From an uncultured Bacteroidia bacterium (GTDB lineage: Bacteria; Bacteroidota; Bacteroidia; Bacteroidales; Prolixibacteraceae): 57,860 nucleotides of DNA. The stretch spans positions 1 to 57,860 of the forward strand of contig CAIXCY010000004.1 in NCBI GenBank assembly GCA_903918045.1. Reading direction: 5' to 3'. Positions 27,892 to 37,035 of this stretch are shown here, one piece after another (within the stretch, counting starts at the first letter, position 1; each line of letters opens with the position of its first letter). The position numbers and the translations under genes were made by a program. Below the pieces are notes generated by a model. It had not been told where the DNA came from. It was given only the letters and a program-made list of their open reading frames with translations, and searched no databases.

Positions 27892-29124
27892 TCATTGCAA
27901 ACTATTTACGGGCCGCCAGTGTCCCCACATTGCGGCCGAGCCTTTTACCAGATTTGTAACCTGCATTTCAGCGTGATCCGATAATCGCATCACACAAATC
28001 TGCCGAACCCCATCGCGTTTAGACCCGTATAACAGCCAGTTACCATCGGGGGAAGGTTCGGGGTGATAATGCAACGTTCCCGGTTTTGATCTGGTGAGCT
28101 GCTGTACATTACCCTCCAGATCAGACTGAAATAACTCTACAGTCGCGCCAACCTGTACGGTGTAAAAAACGGATTTACCATCAACTGACCATACCGGTAT
28201 ATCGCTGCTTCCTTCATGAAAATCGTAAACATCCAGAAATTCAATGGACCCTTTATAACCACCCCGATCGGCAAGTTTTTTCAGTCCTGACCCATCGGCT
28301 CTTACCAAATAAGGGTTGCACTTCGTATTTCGTTCCCCGCTTACAAATAATAACCAGTTTCCATCACATGACCACTGGGGTCCAAAATTAAAATGATTTC
28401 CTGTAATGATTTGGTTGGCATTTGAACCATCAGAATTGGCAATAAAAACCTGATAATCTTTATGGTATGCAATCCTTTTCCCGTCTTTTGAAGCATTGAA
28501 TCCATATGTGAATTCTTTCGATCCATTGGTCAGGTCAACTTTATTCCGGCCATCGAGGTCCATCTTAAACGGGTGCGAACTATCATTGATCAATGCTGTA
28601 AATCCCAGTTTTGACGAATCACCCGGCCAGTAAAACAGACCACTATTATAGCAACTAATTCGCTCAATAGCAGTTACGTTAAAAATTCTTCCGGTTTTGA
28701 TGTCGACAAGGCAATTGTCGTATAAAACCTCACCCTTAATATTGCGAAATTGCTTGTGCTCCTCTTCCCAGCATGCATTTTGAGCGCTTTTCCACCCTCT
28801 GCCAATAATAGCTGTTTTCCCATCGGGCGACCAACCTGCGAACTGTGTCATTGAATCCTCTCCCTGAACCAGGGATTCAGCAAGGACTTTTTTGCCTGTA
28901 CCATCCGGCTTTATAACCATAGCCCGCATGGTAACGACATTGGCCTGCCGTCCTCCAGGGAGATTTGTTTGTAACTCAGTGTAACCGATCAGCAGGTCCG
29001 GAGGTGTCAGTGAAAGTGAGGGTTGTCCGTTTGCAAGGAATACACTTTGAGAAATAGTAAATCCGATAAAACAGTCCCGTCCAATTTTCGGAATTCTTTT
29101 ACAAAATACGCTTAATCGATTCAT
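27892..29124 (-). CDS. TolB/PD40-type beta-propeller protein
   Basis: This 410-residue protein is made of TolB-like PD40 repeats: FAGWSPDGKTAIIGRG, FNASKDGKRIAYHKDYQVFI, PQWSCDGNWLLFVSG, VPVWSVDGKSVFYTVQ-like and PEPSPDGNWLLYGSKRDG. The overall order resembles oligogalacturonate-lyase-like and TolB C-terminal proteins. The N-terminus (MNRLSVFCKRIPKIGRDCFI) is not a clear signal peptide, though a weak hydrophobic stretch follows. The true start might lie slightly downstream, or export may use another route. It sits between the GH29 gene (101-bp gap) and a toroid protein (68-bp gap). It may bind or process a sugar ligand, but catalytic residues are not evident. Confidence 0.6.
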   Translation of the reverse strand: MNRLSVFCKRIPKIGRDCFIGFTISQSVFLANGQPSLSLTPPDLLIGYTELQTNLPGGRQANVVTMRAMVIKPDGTGKKVLAESLVQGEDSMTQFAGWSPDGKTAIIGRGWKSAQNACWEEEHKQFRNIKGEVLYDNCLVDIKTGRIFNVTAIERISCYNSGLFYWPGDSSKLGFTALINDSSHPFKMDLDGRNKVDLTNGSKEFTYGFNASKDGKRIAYHKDYQVFIANSDGSNANQIITGNHFNFGPQWSCDGNWLLFVSGERNTKCNPYLVRADGSGLKKLADRGGYKGSIEFLDVYDFHEGSSDIPVWSVDGKSVFYTVQVGATVELFQSDLEGNVQQLTRSKPGTLHYHPEPSPDGNWLLYGSKRDGVRQICVMRLSDHAEMQVTNLVKGSAAMWGHWRPVNSLQ

Positions 29125-29225
29125 TTAAAAATAATTAAACATAAGGCAATTTGAATACTATCCACGAAAAAGCTGAATTTGCATGGCAAATCATATTGTT
29201 TAAATGTACCTTACCCATTGCGATC

Positions 29226-30506
29226 CTATCGGTAAGCCGGAACCGACTGGCGCGGCTCTTCTTCAAACGTTAGTTCAATAACGCTTAACCACGGATCAGG
29301 TGGATACTGCGGCATATCGTGAAGCCAAACCCGGTCACCTTTTTGCTCTATCCGGGCATATTGACCCGTTGCCAAAAGGCAGGCAGACTTAACCTTGGAA
29401 CCACACCAGGCAATAGGCACCGTTGACCCGGGCCAGCGCTGAATCAGCAGATAAACCCTATCCTTAACCCGTGTGGCCATTCCCAGGTTTGGAGCTCCAA
29501 CGGGCGAAGGACCGGCGCCGTAAACCGCTTTTCCGTTAACTTTCATCCATTTGCCGATATTGCTTAGAATTTCAGCCTGTTCCACAGGAATAACTCCTTC
29601 TCCGTCAGGACTGACATTCAACAGGAAATTACCACTTTGTGAAGAACATGATGCAAGTAACCTCAAAATCTCGTGAACAGGTTTATAATTCCGGTCATAC
29701 CGGGCATATCCCCAGGTCCGGTTCATACAAAAACACGACTCCCATGGCCGGGGTTGCGCGGTTACCACATTTTCAGGAGTCGAGAAATCGCCCGGAAGTG
29801 AAGCGCGGTCATTGACCAGGATATCGGGTTGCAGCTTTCGCGCTAAATCGAGAATCTTCTGCGATTGCCACCTGATCGGATCATCCGGATTACAACCATC
29901 AAACCACAAAATATCAACTTTGCCATAATTGGAAAGCAATTCCTTTACCTGATCATAGGCCTGATCTGCAATCAGTTTCATCGTTGGTTCAGAAACCGAA
30001 GTACCAATCGGCAAAACTCCCGGAAAATGCCAGTCCATCAGGGAGTAATAAAATCCCATGCGCATACCCGCTTCATGGCAGGCATCAGCAAACTCCTTAA
30101 CCAGATCGCGTTTTGCACCTGTTTTAACGGACGTAAAATCGGAAACTTTGCTGTCAAACAGGCAAAAACCATCGTGGTGACGGGTGGTAAGAATGACATA
30201 TTTCATACCTGCCTCCTTCGCCTTTGCAACCCACTCTTTGGGATTAAATTCCTTCGGACTAAATTGATCTGCAAGTGCCGCATATTCTGAGATGGGGACA
30301 TGCTCCTGGTACATCAGCCACTCTCCGCGTGCCGGGATTGAGTAGACACCCCAGTGAATAAACATTCCAAACCTGGCCTCCTGCCACCATTGCATATCGG
30401 GATGGTTCTGAACGGTTGGGACCGGAGCCTTTGAATTTTGGGCGAATATATTGCATGTCCAGACAAATGCAATTAAGGTCAGGAGCAATCTGAATTTAGT
30501 CTTCAT
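29226..30506 (-). CDS. GH29 alpha-L-fucosidase
   Basis: The protein has 426 residues and a signal peptide ending near MKTKFRLLLTLIAFVWTCNI. The barrel shows the GH29 signature order: WWQEARFGMFIHWGVYSIPA, YVILTTRHHDGFCLFDS, MRMGFYYSLMDWH, then the nucleophile D203 in VDILWFDG. The general acid is not fixed in position in this family and was not assigned. The length is near that of compact GH29 proteins without carbohydrate-binding domains. The enzyme releases alpha-L-fucose from glycoconjugates outside the cytoplasm. It lies 159 bp downstream of the toroid-GDPD gene, separated by a repeat element, so it may be transcribed with it or from its own promoter. Confidence 0.92.
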   Translation of the reverse strand: MKTKFRLLLTLIAFVWTCNIFAQNSKAPVPTVQNHPDMQWWQEARFGMFIHWGVYSIPARGEWLMYQEHVPISEYAALADQFSPKEFNPKEWVAKAKEAGMKYVILTTRHHDGFCLFDSKVSDFTSVKTGAKRDLVKEFADACHEAGMRMGFYYSLMDWHFPGVLPIGTSVSEPTMKLIADQAYDQVKELLSNYGKVDILWFDGCNPDDPIRWQSQKILDLARKLQPDILVNDRASLPGDFSTPENVVTAQPRPWESCFCMNRTWGYARYDRNYKPVHEILRLLASCSSQSGNFLLNVSPDGEGVIPVEQAEILSNIGKWMKVNGKAVYGAGPSPVGAPNLGMATRVKDRVYLLIQRWPGSTVPIAWCGSKVKSACLLATGQYARIEQKGDRVWLHDMPQYPPDPWLSVIELTFEEEPRQSVPAYR

Positions 30507-30521
30507 TGGTAAGTTATATTA

Positions 30522-30660
30522 GGAACAGAACACAGATAAAACTGATGGTCACAGATTAAAGAAAGAACATTGATAATACGGTATTTAAAGAGAATCATAG
30601 ATCTGTTAATTCGCGAAGAAGATCTGTGAAAATCTGTAAGATCAGTGATATCAGTGTTCC
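30522..30660. repeat. Imperfect inverted repeat with CACAGAT-type units
   Basis: Left arm 30522-30557 and right arm 30621-30660 are imperfect reverse complements of about 36-40 bp, both built from short units related to ACTGAT and CACAGATT. The element fills the gap between the GH29 start and the end of the toroid-GDPD gene. It is similar in design, though not in sequence, to the element at 1258-1361. Confidence 0.5.
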
Positions 30661-30665
30661 ATTTT

Positions 30666-32810
30666 CTATTTCCTGTTATTTAAAAATTCAATCAGCCCCT
30701 GGGGGTTATCGGTCTGAATTCCGTCAGTTCCCCAGCTAATGATTCTTTCCCACTCCTCAGGAGTCTCCTTTTTATCATCTACAAACACTTTAGCATTAAA
30801 GGAATGAGCCGTTTTAACAAAACTTTCGGTGAGTTGGCCCATATCACTGGCCAAAATCCTTGGTCGGACCTCGCCTGCTAAATCCGGAATATTTTTCTCA
30901 GCTCCCGGATCGGGCATCGGAATACATTTATAGCATAAAGATTGCAACAGCTTTACCTGATCTATTTGTGATGGATAGATGTACCAGACAATAGCACGCT
31001 CCATATCATATTTATGAATGATCTTCAATAATTCCGGCACCAAGGGCTCCTTCAGATCGAGATAGATCCCAATCTGACCACGGCATAATTGCAGAATATC
31101 CTCAATCCCTGGGATACGGGTATTCTTCCACTCCCCACCCAATTTTTCGCCGATATCCAGTTTTTTGATCTCCTCAAGGGTGAAATCCTTAACCTTTCCT
31201 TTGGTTCCAACGACATAATTATCTACTGTTGAATTGTGTACACTTACGATTCTTCCATCTTTTGTAGCTCTTGTATCAATTTCTACGAAATCGCAACCGA
31301 TATCAATAGCTTTCTGAATCGCAGCCAATGAGTTTTCCGGAATGCCGATATGAGCCCCGCGATGGGCAATCACATAGGTATTTCCATGTCTTGGTTTAGG
31401 GAAATAATCCTGAATGGCAGCCTTTGTTTTACCACCCGGAGTTTTGGCTGTCGCCCATTCAGGAACTGCATTGATAGCATCCATGAAATTGTGTATTACA
31501 TCGGTATGACAATCTTCAACCCATCCGCCCTCTCTAAGCCAGTGCCATTGACCGGTCTGGTCACAAACGATTCCGTCCTCACGAATGAAATAAGTTATCC
31601 ATGAGAGGTTTCTGAATGCGATATCCCGGTATTGTTCACCACCGCCGGCGGCATAAAACATTGCTGTTACAGCGCCAAAAGTTGAATTAATTCCACCCCA
31701 GGGATTCCGGTCGGTATCCTGCTCCCCAACAACTGTTACACCACCGGGCCGTTCACTTCCCATATTCCGGATCGCAAACTGAATGCATTGCTCCGCGTGT
31801 TCTTTCCATTGGGGATCAAGTTTCTCTTTCTTTTCGATCAGGTACCGTGCCATATTCAGTGGGGTCCAGGCATTGCGGTTATCTTCCTTTGGCTGGTCCT
31901 CAAAGAACTGAACCCAGAGGCAATGATCAGGGTCTTCAGGAGCTTTGAACTGGAAATTGGTAATCCAACTCCATAATTCAGTGCGAGGATTTTTAAATTC
32001 AGAGTATCCCATTTCAAGAAGGCTATCCCAGAGCCTCAGGATATAGACCATATTTCCACTCCGTTCCCCCTTGTATTTTCCCGTGATGGCATCAACCCTG
32101 AAGGGCCATGGAGAGTGCATCGCATCACCCTTTCGCATATTTCCTGATAAGACCTGTGCATTATGAACAGCCTGATCGAGATAGCGTTGATCTTTAGTAA
32201 CCTTAAAGAGTTCCAGAAGTGCAAATCCGGCAATACCCCCCTTGTCGGGCTCGATTGTATTCTTTCCACAATCGGCATCGTTCTGGGAACATTGTGTCAG
32301 CGGCCACTCTCCATAAACACCGGTTGAACGGGTAAACCCGGGATACATCCCTTCGTTGGGTGTATTCGCCTCTTTAACAAGACAATCGCCCATCTTTTTA
32401 GCAATTTCAAGCACCTTCGGATTCGATTTCCCTTTGTAATTCCAGTATTTCAGGTAAGAGATAATGCCCATTCCGTCCTGGGTTGCAGGGATAAAATCGT
32501 TGCGGTATGGTTGATAATTTTCATCCATAAAAGTAAAACAGACGTATGACGGATAGCCATGATCATTTACCGGCGCTTTCATAAACCAGTTCATCTCACG
32601 CTCAATAGCATTATCCCAGGTGGTCCATGGAGTTAGTTTGGGTCCGGTTTTTTCATCGTCATGGATTGCCTCTGTATTGTCATCATAAACGGCATCGTGC
32701 CAGCCGATTTTGGATGGCATATAGTTGAACACAGGTTGGGCCTGGGAACCGAAAGTCAAAGATATGACTGCGATAAGGAAGAATAAAAATCTACAAAGGA
32801 GGGATTTCAT
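30666..32810 (-). CDS. Fusion of (alpha/alpha)6-toroid domain and glycerophosphodiester phosphodiesterase
   Basis: The protein has 714 residues and a signal peptide (MKSLLCRFLFFLIAVISLTF). Residues of about 25-460 are a helical toroid with WTTWDNAIEREMNWFMKAP, TQDGMGIISYLKYW and GGWVEDCHTDVIHNFMDAI, resembling AGE-like or six-hairpin sugar enzymes without a clear family. Residues of about 475-714 are a GDPD domain. HRGAHIGIPENSL supplies the first catalytic histidine, DFVEIDTRATKDGR the metal-binding E-x-D, VHNSTVD the second histidine, and GIQTDNP closes the domain. GDPD enzymes cut glycerol-phosphodiesters. A fusion to a sugar-type domain suggests a phosphodiester-linked glycan or glycolipid substrate. 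Its promoter is regulon copy B. Confidence 0.78.
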   Translation of the reverse strand: MKSLLCRFLFFLIAVISLTFGSQAQPVFNYMPSKIGWHDAVYDDNTEAIHDDEKTGPKLTPWTTWDNAIEREMNWFMKAPVNDHGYPSYVCFTFMDENYQPYRNDFIPATQDGMGIISYLKYWNYKGKSNPKVLEIAKKMGDCLVKEANTPNEGMYPGFTRSTGVYGEWPLTQCSQNDADCGKNTIEPDKGGIAGFALLELFKVTKDQRYLDQAVHNAQVLSGNMRKGDAMHSPWPFRVDAITGKYKGERSGNMVYILRLWDSLLEMGYSEFKNPRTELWSWITNFQFKAPEDPDHCLWVQFFEDQPKEDNRNAWTPLNMARYLIEKKEKLDPQWKEHAEQCIQFAIRNMGSERPGGVTVVGEQDTDRNPWGGINSTFGAVTAMFYAAGGGEQYRDIAFRNLSWITYFIREDGIVCDQTGQWHWLREGGWVEDCHTDVIHNFMDAINAVPEWATAKTPGGKTKAAIQDYFPKPRHGNTYVIAHRGAHIGIPENSLAAIQKAIDIGCDFVEIDTRATKDGRIVSVHNSTVDNYVVGTKGKVKDFTLEEIKKLDIGEKLGGEWKNTRIPGIEDILQLCRGQIGIYLDLKEPLVPELLKIIHKYDMERAIVWYIYPSQIDQVKLLQSLCYKCIPMPDPGAEKNIPDLAGEVRPRILASDMGQLTESFVKTAHSFNAKVFVDDKKETPEEWERIISWGTDGIQTDNPQGLIEFLNNRK

Positions 32811-32862
32811 ACTTATTGCTCTTAAATATACTGATTGGTTAATATAATGGGGAAACTATATT

Positions 32863-32924
32863 CAAAAATAGTTACCCTTTCGATCAATAACTTCTGTAAT
32901 CTTGGGAAAAGCACATTAAATATT
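32863..32924 (-). promoter_or_regulatory. Conserved regulon promoter, copy B (toroid-GDPD fusion)
   Basis: On the minus strand: AATATTTAATGTGC (plus 32911-32924), 16 bases, GAAGT (32890-32894), 19 bases and TATTTTTG (32863-32870), an exact Bacteroidota -7 box. Blocks and spacings equal copies A and C. The ATG at 32810 lies about 50 bases downstream. The rest of the 320-bp gap (32925-33104) is AT-rich with no other recognisable feature up to the terminator. Confidence 0.78.
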
Positions 32925-33104
32925 ACCATCTCATAATTTTTATTAATTGGTAATCAATAGAAAAATGGGAGTGACAATGGTATCAATTATTGCAGGAATA
33001 CGAAGATTTCATGAAAATTTTTCAATAAGGTAATAAGGTTAGGAATTTTCTTTCACTGAATCTTTCTACGAAGGTTCTGTTCGAAAAATAAGGTTTGTTT
33101 GAAA

Positions 33105-33136
33105 AAATAAGGTCTGAAAAACCAAAAACCTTATTT
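33105..33136 (-). terminator. Rho-independent terminator at the end of GH92 copy 1
   Basis: Read on the minus strand, AAATAAGGT (plus 33128-33136, including the stop codon) pairs with ACCTTATTT (plus 33105-33113) and is followed by a T-run. A second ACCTTATTTTT lies just beyond, at about plus 33086-33095, and could act as an alternative 3' arm. Confidence 0.7.
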
Positions 33137-36037
33137 CCCCATATGGACCAACGCCCCCGCCGGGATCTCCTGTTTCGGAATCCCCGGCCCTTCCCAGCTC
33201 ACAATATTGAATTTTCTGGCACCTAACTGGAAATACTTTTCGAGTACCTCGTACTTCCCCTTTCGCAGTGCAACTGTTCTTAATCCACCGCCCAAAAAAG
33301 GCTTCCCGCCGAGATACAACATACACCTGTCATTCACCTTGATCGAAAAGGTATAAATTCCATCTTTAGGGACATCCAGAAATCCCGAAAAGATATACCC
33401 GAAATAATCTTCCCGCTTACGGTGGTCAATCGTAAAATTCGCAATGATTCCGGTTTCAAGAGGTATTAACTGATCAAGATCATCAACATCCATCACCTGT
33501 GCATGGAAATATTTATAATTCAGACCTTTAATAAACTGGCCTTCTCTGTTCCAATTTTTAAAGTTTTCAAATTCAAGCTTATTGACCTGAACAGAAACCG
33601 GCAAACTGGGCAAGATTCCGGGTTTAAAAGCGGCAAATCGGATATTGGTCGTTTCCGCTACTGTCACAGGGTTTGTATAAGGTAATGATTTCTCATTGGG
33701 CCGGCTTCCATCAATAGAGTAAAAGATTTTAGCCTCATGATCATCACAATAAAGGGTCACTGTGCCCTTCTTTTGAAAATACTCGTCCGATGTTACAGCG
33801 TATGGGAGTGTAACAGCCTGTTCAAATTTTTCGCTTGAAGGACGATCCTTCATTTCAGATCCCCAACTTTTATTCGGAGAGGCTCCCATTGTAAAAACAA
33901 ACTCAGCTCCGTCGAGAATGTCCTGATGGGTAAAATAAGACTTTGTATAGGATGTTCCGTTAAGTGTAACTGACTGAATATATTTATTTTCCGAAGATGG
34001 ATTAATGGCTTTGACTGTAAACTTCTTACCGTTTTCAAGATTGATGGTGACCTTATCAAAGATCGGCGTTCCAATCACATAATCGGGGGTGCCCGGACAA
34101 ACCTGATAGAATCCCATCGCACTGAGGATATACCACGCCGACATCTGACCACAATCTTCATTACCGCTCAGACCGTTAGGCTGATCATCATAAAGGGTGT
34201 CGAGAATTTGCCTTATGATAGCCTGGGTTTTCCAGGGTACTCCTGCATAATTATACAGGTAAGCCATGTGATGACTCGGCTCGTTCCCATGTGCATACTG
34301 GCCAATGAGTCCTGATGCGTCGATTACATTCCCGTCATGCTTCGACTGCTTTGTGAAAAGAGTGTCCAGCCAGCCAATAAATTTCTTATCTCCACCGATA
34401 AGATCAATCAATCCGTTCACATCGTGTGGTGCAAACAAGCTATACTGAAAAGAGTTCCCCTCAACAAAATGCTCACTTCCCTCTGACGGATCAAAGGGGG
34501 TCACCCATTCTCGGTCACTACTTTTAGGGCGCATGAATCCTGTCGAAGCATTGAACATGTTTTTATAAAACCGAGAACGATAGCTATAATCGTGAAAATC
34601 CTCGGCTTTATTGAGCAGTTTTGCCATGCGCGAAACACTCCAGTCGTTATAGGAATATTCCATCACTTCCGAGACTGATCCACCCTCCTTATCTGCAGGA
34701 ATATAACCGAGATCTTTATAATATCCGATATCCTGAACCCGCTTTTTCATCGCTTCGAAAGCCAAATTCTCATCAAATCCCCGAATTCCTTTCATATACC
34801 CATCCAGAATTACTGAATGGGTATGGTAACCAATCATCGTTGCGGTATTATTTCCTGCCAGTTCCCATTGAGGAAGTACACCACTGATCCGGTACATTTC
34901 AAGAAATGTTTTAATAAATTCCTGATAACGGGCAGGATCTATTATCGTATAAAGGGGCATGTTTGCACGGAAGGTATCCCACAAGGAGAACACCGTGTAA
35001 TTTGTAAATCCTTCTGCCTTATGAACCTTGTGATCAACACCACGATACCGGTTGTCAACATCCATGAAAATATTAGGTGCTATTGCCGTATGATACAAGG
35101 CCGTATAGAAAATTCGCTGCTGTTTCTCCGAACCCCCTTCAACTTCAATCTTCGACAAAAACGTATTCCATTTTTCTTTTGCCGCGTTAGCTACTTTCTC
35201 AAAATTCCATCCCGGGTTTTCTGTTTCAAGGTTTTTTCGGGCACCTGCAATGTCAACTGCCGAAATACCTATTTTGACAAGGACTTCCTCCTGATCTTTA
35301 GTCCGGAACTGAACAAATGCCCGAATATTGGTCCCCTGAGCTTTTTTTATTCCGGCCACAAGACTATCGTTCAGTGCAATACCTGTCTTTTTAAAAGGTT
35401 TTGAGAACTTGGCGTAGAAATAGACATACTGATCGTCAGCCCATCGTTTTGATCTGCGTAAGCCCTGAATTTCGGTATCGCTAATTATTTCAATATTGGA
35501 TTCAATCACATGATCCCTGTTTTTCAGATCGATAATAATGTTTGAACTGTCTGATGCAGGGAACGTATAACGGTGGAATCCTGAACGGGTAGTGGCTGTA
35601 AGTTCGGCTTTGACGTTATTATCATCGAGAATAACGCTGTAATATCCGGCTGTAGCATGTTCATTGTTATGGCTGTACGCAGAACGGTAACCTGACTTAG
35701 GATTGTTTTCATCACCGGGTAAGATTTTCACCTTACCAACAGTGGGCATCAGCAGCACATCGCAATATTCGGGAGCGCCTGTCCCGCTGAGATGGGTCTG
35801 GCTAAATCCCATAATGGTCTTGTCCGAAAAATGGTACCCCGAGGAGCCGTCCCAGTCCTCCCAACGTGTATCCGGGCTGATCTGCACCATCCCAAAAGGA
35901 ACAGTTGCGCCGGGAAACGTATGACCATGGCCGCCCGTTCCGATAATCGGATCAACAAGGTTCACATAATCATGAGTACGGATTTTTGACGTACACGAAA
36001 AAAGGAGAATCAGCAGTAAGGAGAGAAAATTTTTCAT
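33131..36037 (-). CDS. GH92 alpha-mannosidase lipoprotein with C-terminal CHB_HEX-like and PA14 domains (copy 1)
   Basis: This 968-residue lipoprotein has a lipobox (LFSC, Cys15). It opens with the GH92 signature VDPIIGTGGHGHTFPGATVP and FGMVQISPDTRW. The calcium-dependent exo-alpha-mannosidase core includes FVEGNSFQYSLFAPHD with candidate general acid E526, GNEPSHHMAYLYN (about 582) and GNEDCGQMSAWYILSAMGFY (about 624) carrying the base region. Residues of about 760-810 form a chitobiase-C-terminal-like segment (YSIDGSRPNEKSLPYTNP). Residues of about 830-968 form a PA14-like domain (YIFSGFLDVPKDGIYTFSIK). GH92 enzymes trim alpha-1,2, -1,3, -1,4 or -1,6 mannose. It follows the nuclease gene by 19 bp and ends in a terminator. 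Confidence 0.92.
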   Translation of the reverse strand: MKNFLSLLLILLFSCTSKIRTHDYVNLVDPIIGTGGHGHTFPGATVPFGMVQISPDTRWEDWDGSSGYHFSDKTIMGFSQTHLSGTGAPEYCDVLLMPTVGKVKILPGDENNPKSGYRSAYSHNNEHATAGYYSVILDDNNVKAELTATTRSGFHRYTFPASDSSNIIIDLKNRDHVIESNIEIISDTEIQGLRRSKRWADDQYVYFYAKFSKPFKKTGIALNDSLVAGIKKAQGTNIRAFVQFRTKDQEEVLVKIGISAVDIAGARKNLETENPGWNFEKVANAAKEKWNTFLSKIEVEGGSEKQQRIFYTALYHTAIAPNIFMDVDNRYRGVDHKVHKAEGFTNYTVFSLWDTFRANMPLYTIIDPARYQEFIKTFLEMYRISGVLPQWELAGNNTATMIGYHTHSVILDGYMKGIRGFDENLAFEAMKKRVQDIGYYKDLGYIPADKEGGSVSEVMEYSYNDWSVSRMAKLLNKAEDFHDYSYRSRFYKNMFNASTGFMRPKSSDREWVTPFDPSEGSEHFVEGNSFQYSLFAPHDVNGLIDLIGGDKKFIGWLDTLFTKQSKHDGNVIDASGLIGQYAHGNEPSHHMAYLYNYAGVPWKTQAIIRQILDTLYDDQPNGLSGNEDCGQMSAWYILSAMGFYQVCPGTPDYVIGTPIFDKVTINLENGKKFTVKAINPSSENKYIQSVTLNGTSYTKSYFTHQDILDGAEFVFTMGASPNKSWGSEMKDRPSSEKFEQAVTLPYAVTSDEYFQKKGTVTLYCDDHEAKIFYSIDGSRPNEKSLPYTNPVTVAETTNIRFAAFKPGILPSLPVSVQVNKLEFENFKNWNREGQFIKGLNYKYFHAQVMDVDDLDQLIPLETGIIANFTIDHRKREDYFGYIFSGFLDVPKDGIYTFSIKVNDRCMLYLGGKPFLGGGLRTVALRKGKYEVLEKYFQLGARKFNIVSWEGPGIPKQEIPAGALVHMGK

Positions 36038-36056
36038 AAAAACACCTTGTATTTTG

Positions 36057-36677
36057 CTATTTCAATAAAATGATGGAAGAGTTAAGTCTTTTTTCCAATT
36101 CAGATGGGGTAATCTCCTCTAAAGTAGCCTGAGAAGTGTTACTGAACCATCCGCAAAAAAGGACTTTTTTAGATGAAACCGACTGTACAACTTTCCAGCA
36201 ATAAGAAGGGACGGCAATTTTGCCAATCTTTTTATTTCCAAAGAAGCCGCCGCAGATGATATACAATTTTTCAGATTGAGACCATTTTCTGATTTGCGTT
36301 TCGTTTTTCTTCCATAAACCCCGGTTTAAATTGGCTGTTTGAGGCAGACAATTATAATATCTGAAAGTAAGTTCATCTTTCTGGCAATCAAAAGCAAAAT
36401 CTTCAGCATTGGCCAGATGTCCCTTATCATAGTGGCTCCCTTTATAATCTTCATCCGTAGCGCATTCGAGCTTTGGTTCATCATTTTTGAATCGCAGATT
36501 TTTCCGGTCGCAATCTCCCCCTCCCTTAAACAGAAAGTAGCTTACAAAATTAGATTCATGATAGCTATTGCTGAAATTCGCCTTGTATATTCCTTTATCA
36601 ACAATGAGTTGAGCAAAGGCCGAACCCCATAAACAGAAGACAAGAGAAAGTGTCAGAATTATTCTTTGCATTTTCAT
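36057..36677 (-). CDS. Secreted DNA/RNA non-specific endonuclease
   Basis: The protein has 206 residues from the ATG at 36677, which gives a signal peptide (MKMQRIILTLSLVFCLWGSA). The longer frame to 36704 is less likely. The core has the beta-beta-alpha-metal nuclease pattern: DKGHLANAED with catalytic H87 (usual form DRGHxxP), YNCLPQTANLNRGLWKKNE supplying the N-x-x-PQ and metal-binding Asn, and an E-x-x-x-R-x-W helix. Cysteines at several positions (C56, C72, C98, C110) suggest disulphides and extracellular action. It probably degrades nucleic acid for phosphate or nucleosides. It lies 19 bp upstream of a GH92 gene, an unusual partner, and 5 bp after a small lipoprotein frame. Confidence 0.78.
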   Translation of the reverse strand: MKMQRIILTLSLVFCLWGSAFAQLIVDKGIYKANFSNSYHESNFVSYFLFKGGGDCDRKNLRFKNDEPKLECATDEDYKGSHYDKGHLANAEDFAFDCQKDELTFRYYNCLPQTANLNRGLWKKNETQIRKWSQSEKLYIICGGFFGNKKIGKIAVPSYCWKVVQSVSSKKVLFCGWFSNTSQATLEEITPSELEKRLNSSIILLK

Positions 36678-36682
36678 GTTTT

Positions 36683-36862
36683 TCAGATAAGTAAAATGAG
36701 CCATATAAAGTCGTATTTATTTCTGCCCAAATTCAAAAGGGTGTTTGATCCAACAGCTTTAGTCCGATCTTCCTTACAACCGGTTAAGAAGTTAAACCCA
36801 AGTGTGGAAATAATCAGCATTGCTACTAATAATTGAACATAGAAATATTTGTTAGTTTTCAT
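36683..36862 (-). CDS. Small putative lipoprotein, function unknown
   Basis: This short frame of 59 residues starts at ATG 36862. It has a hydrophobic stretch and a lipobox-like LTGC (Cys29) followed by KEDRTKAVG, then a second hydrophobic patch at the very end (FIWLILLI). It could be a genuine small lipoprotein leading the nuclease-GH92 operon or the remains of a longer gene. Spacing to the nuclease (5 bp) favours co-translation. No family was recognised. Confidence 0.35.
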   Translation of the reverse strand: MKTNKYFYVQLLVAMLIISTLGFNFLTGCKEDRTKAVGSNTLLNLGRNKYDFIWLILLI

Positions 36863-37035
36863 AAATGTATTTTTCAATCGTCCGTTAGTATTGTGAAATT
36901 AGCGTTTTTCGGTATAATCTTATCTTTCTGATTCTTTTTTGTAATAAAAATCCATCTATTTTAAAGTTAACCCCTGATTATTCCTATTTCTTAACATATC
37001 TTTGAAAATCATATTCTAACGATAATCCTATATAA

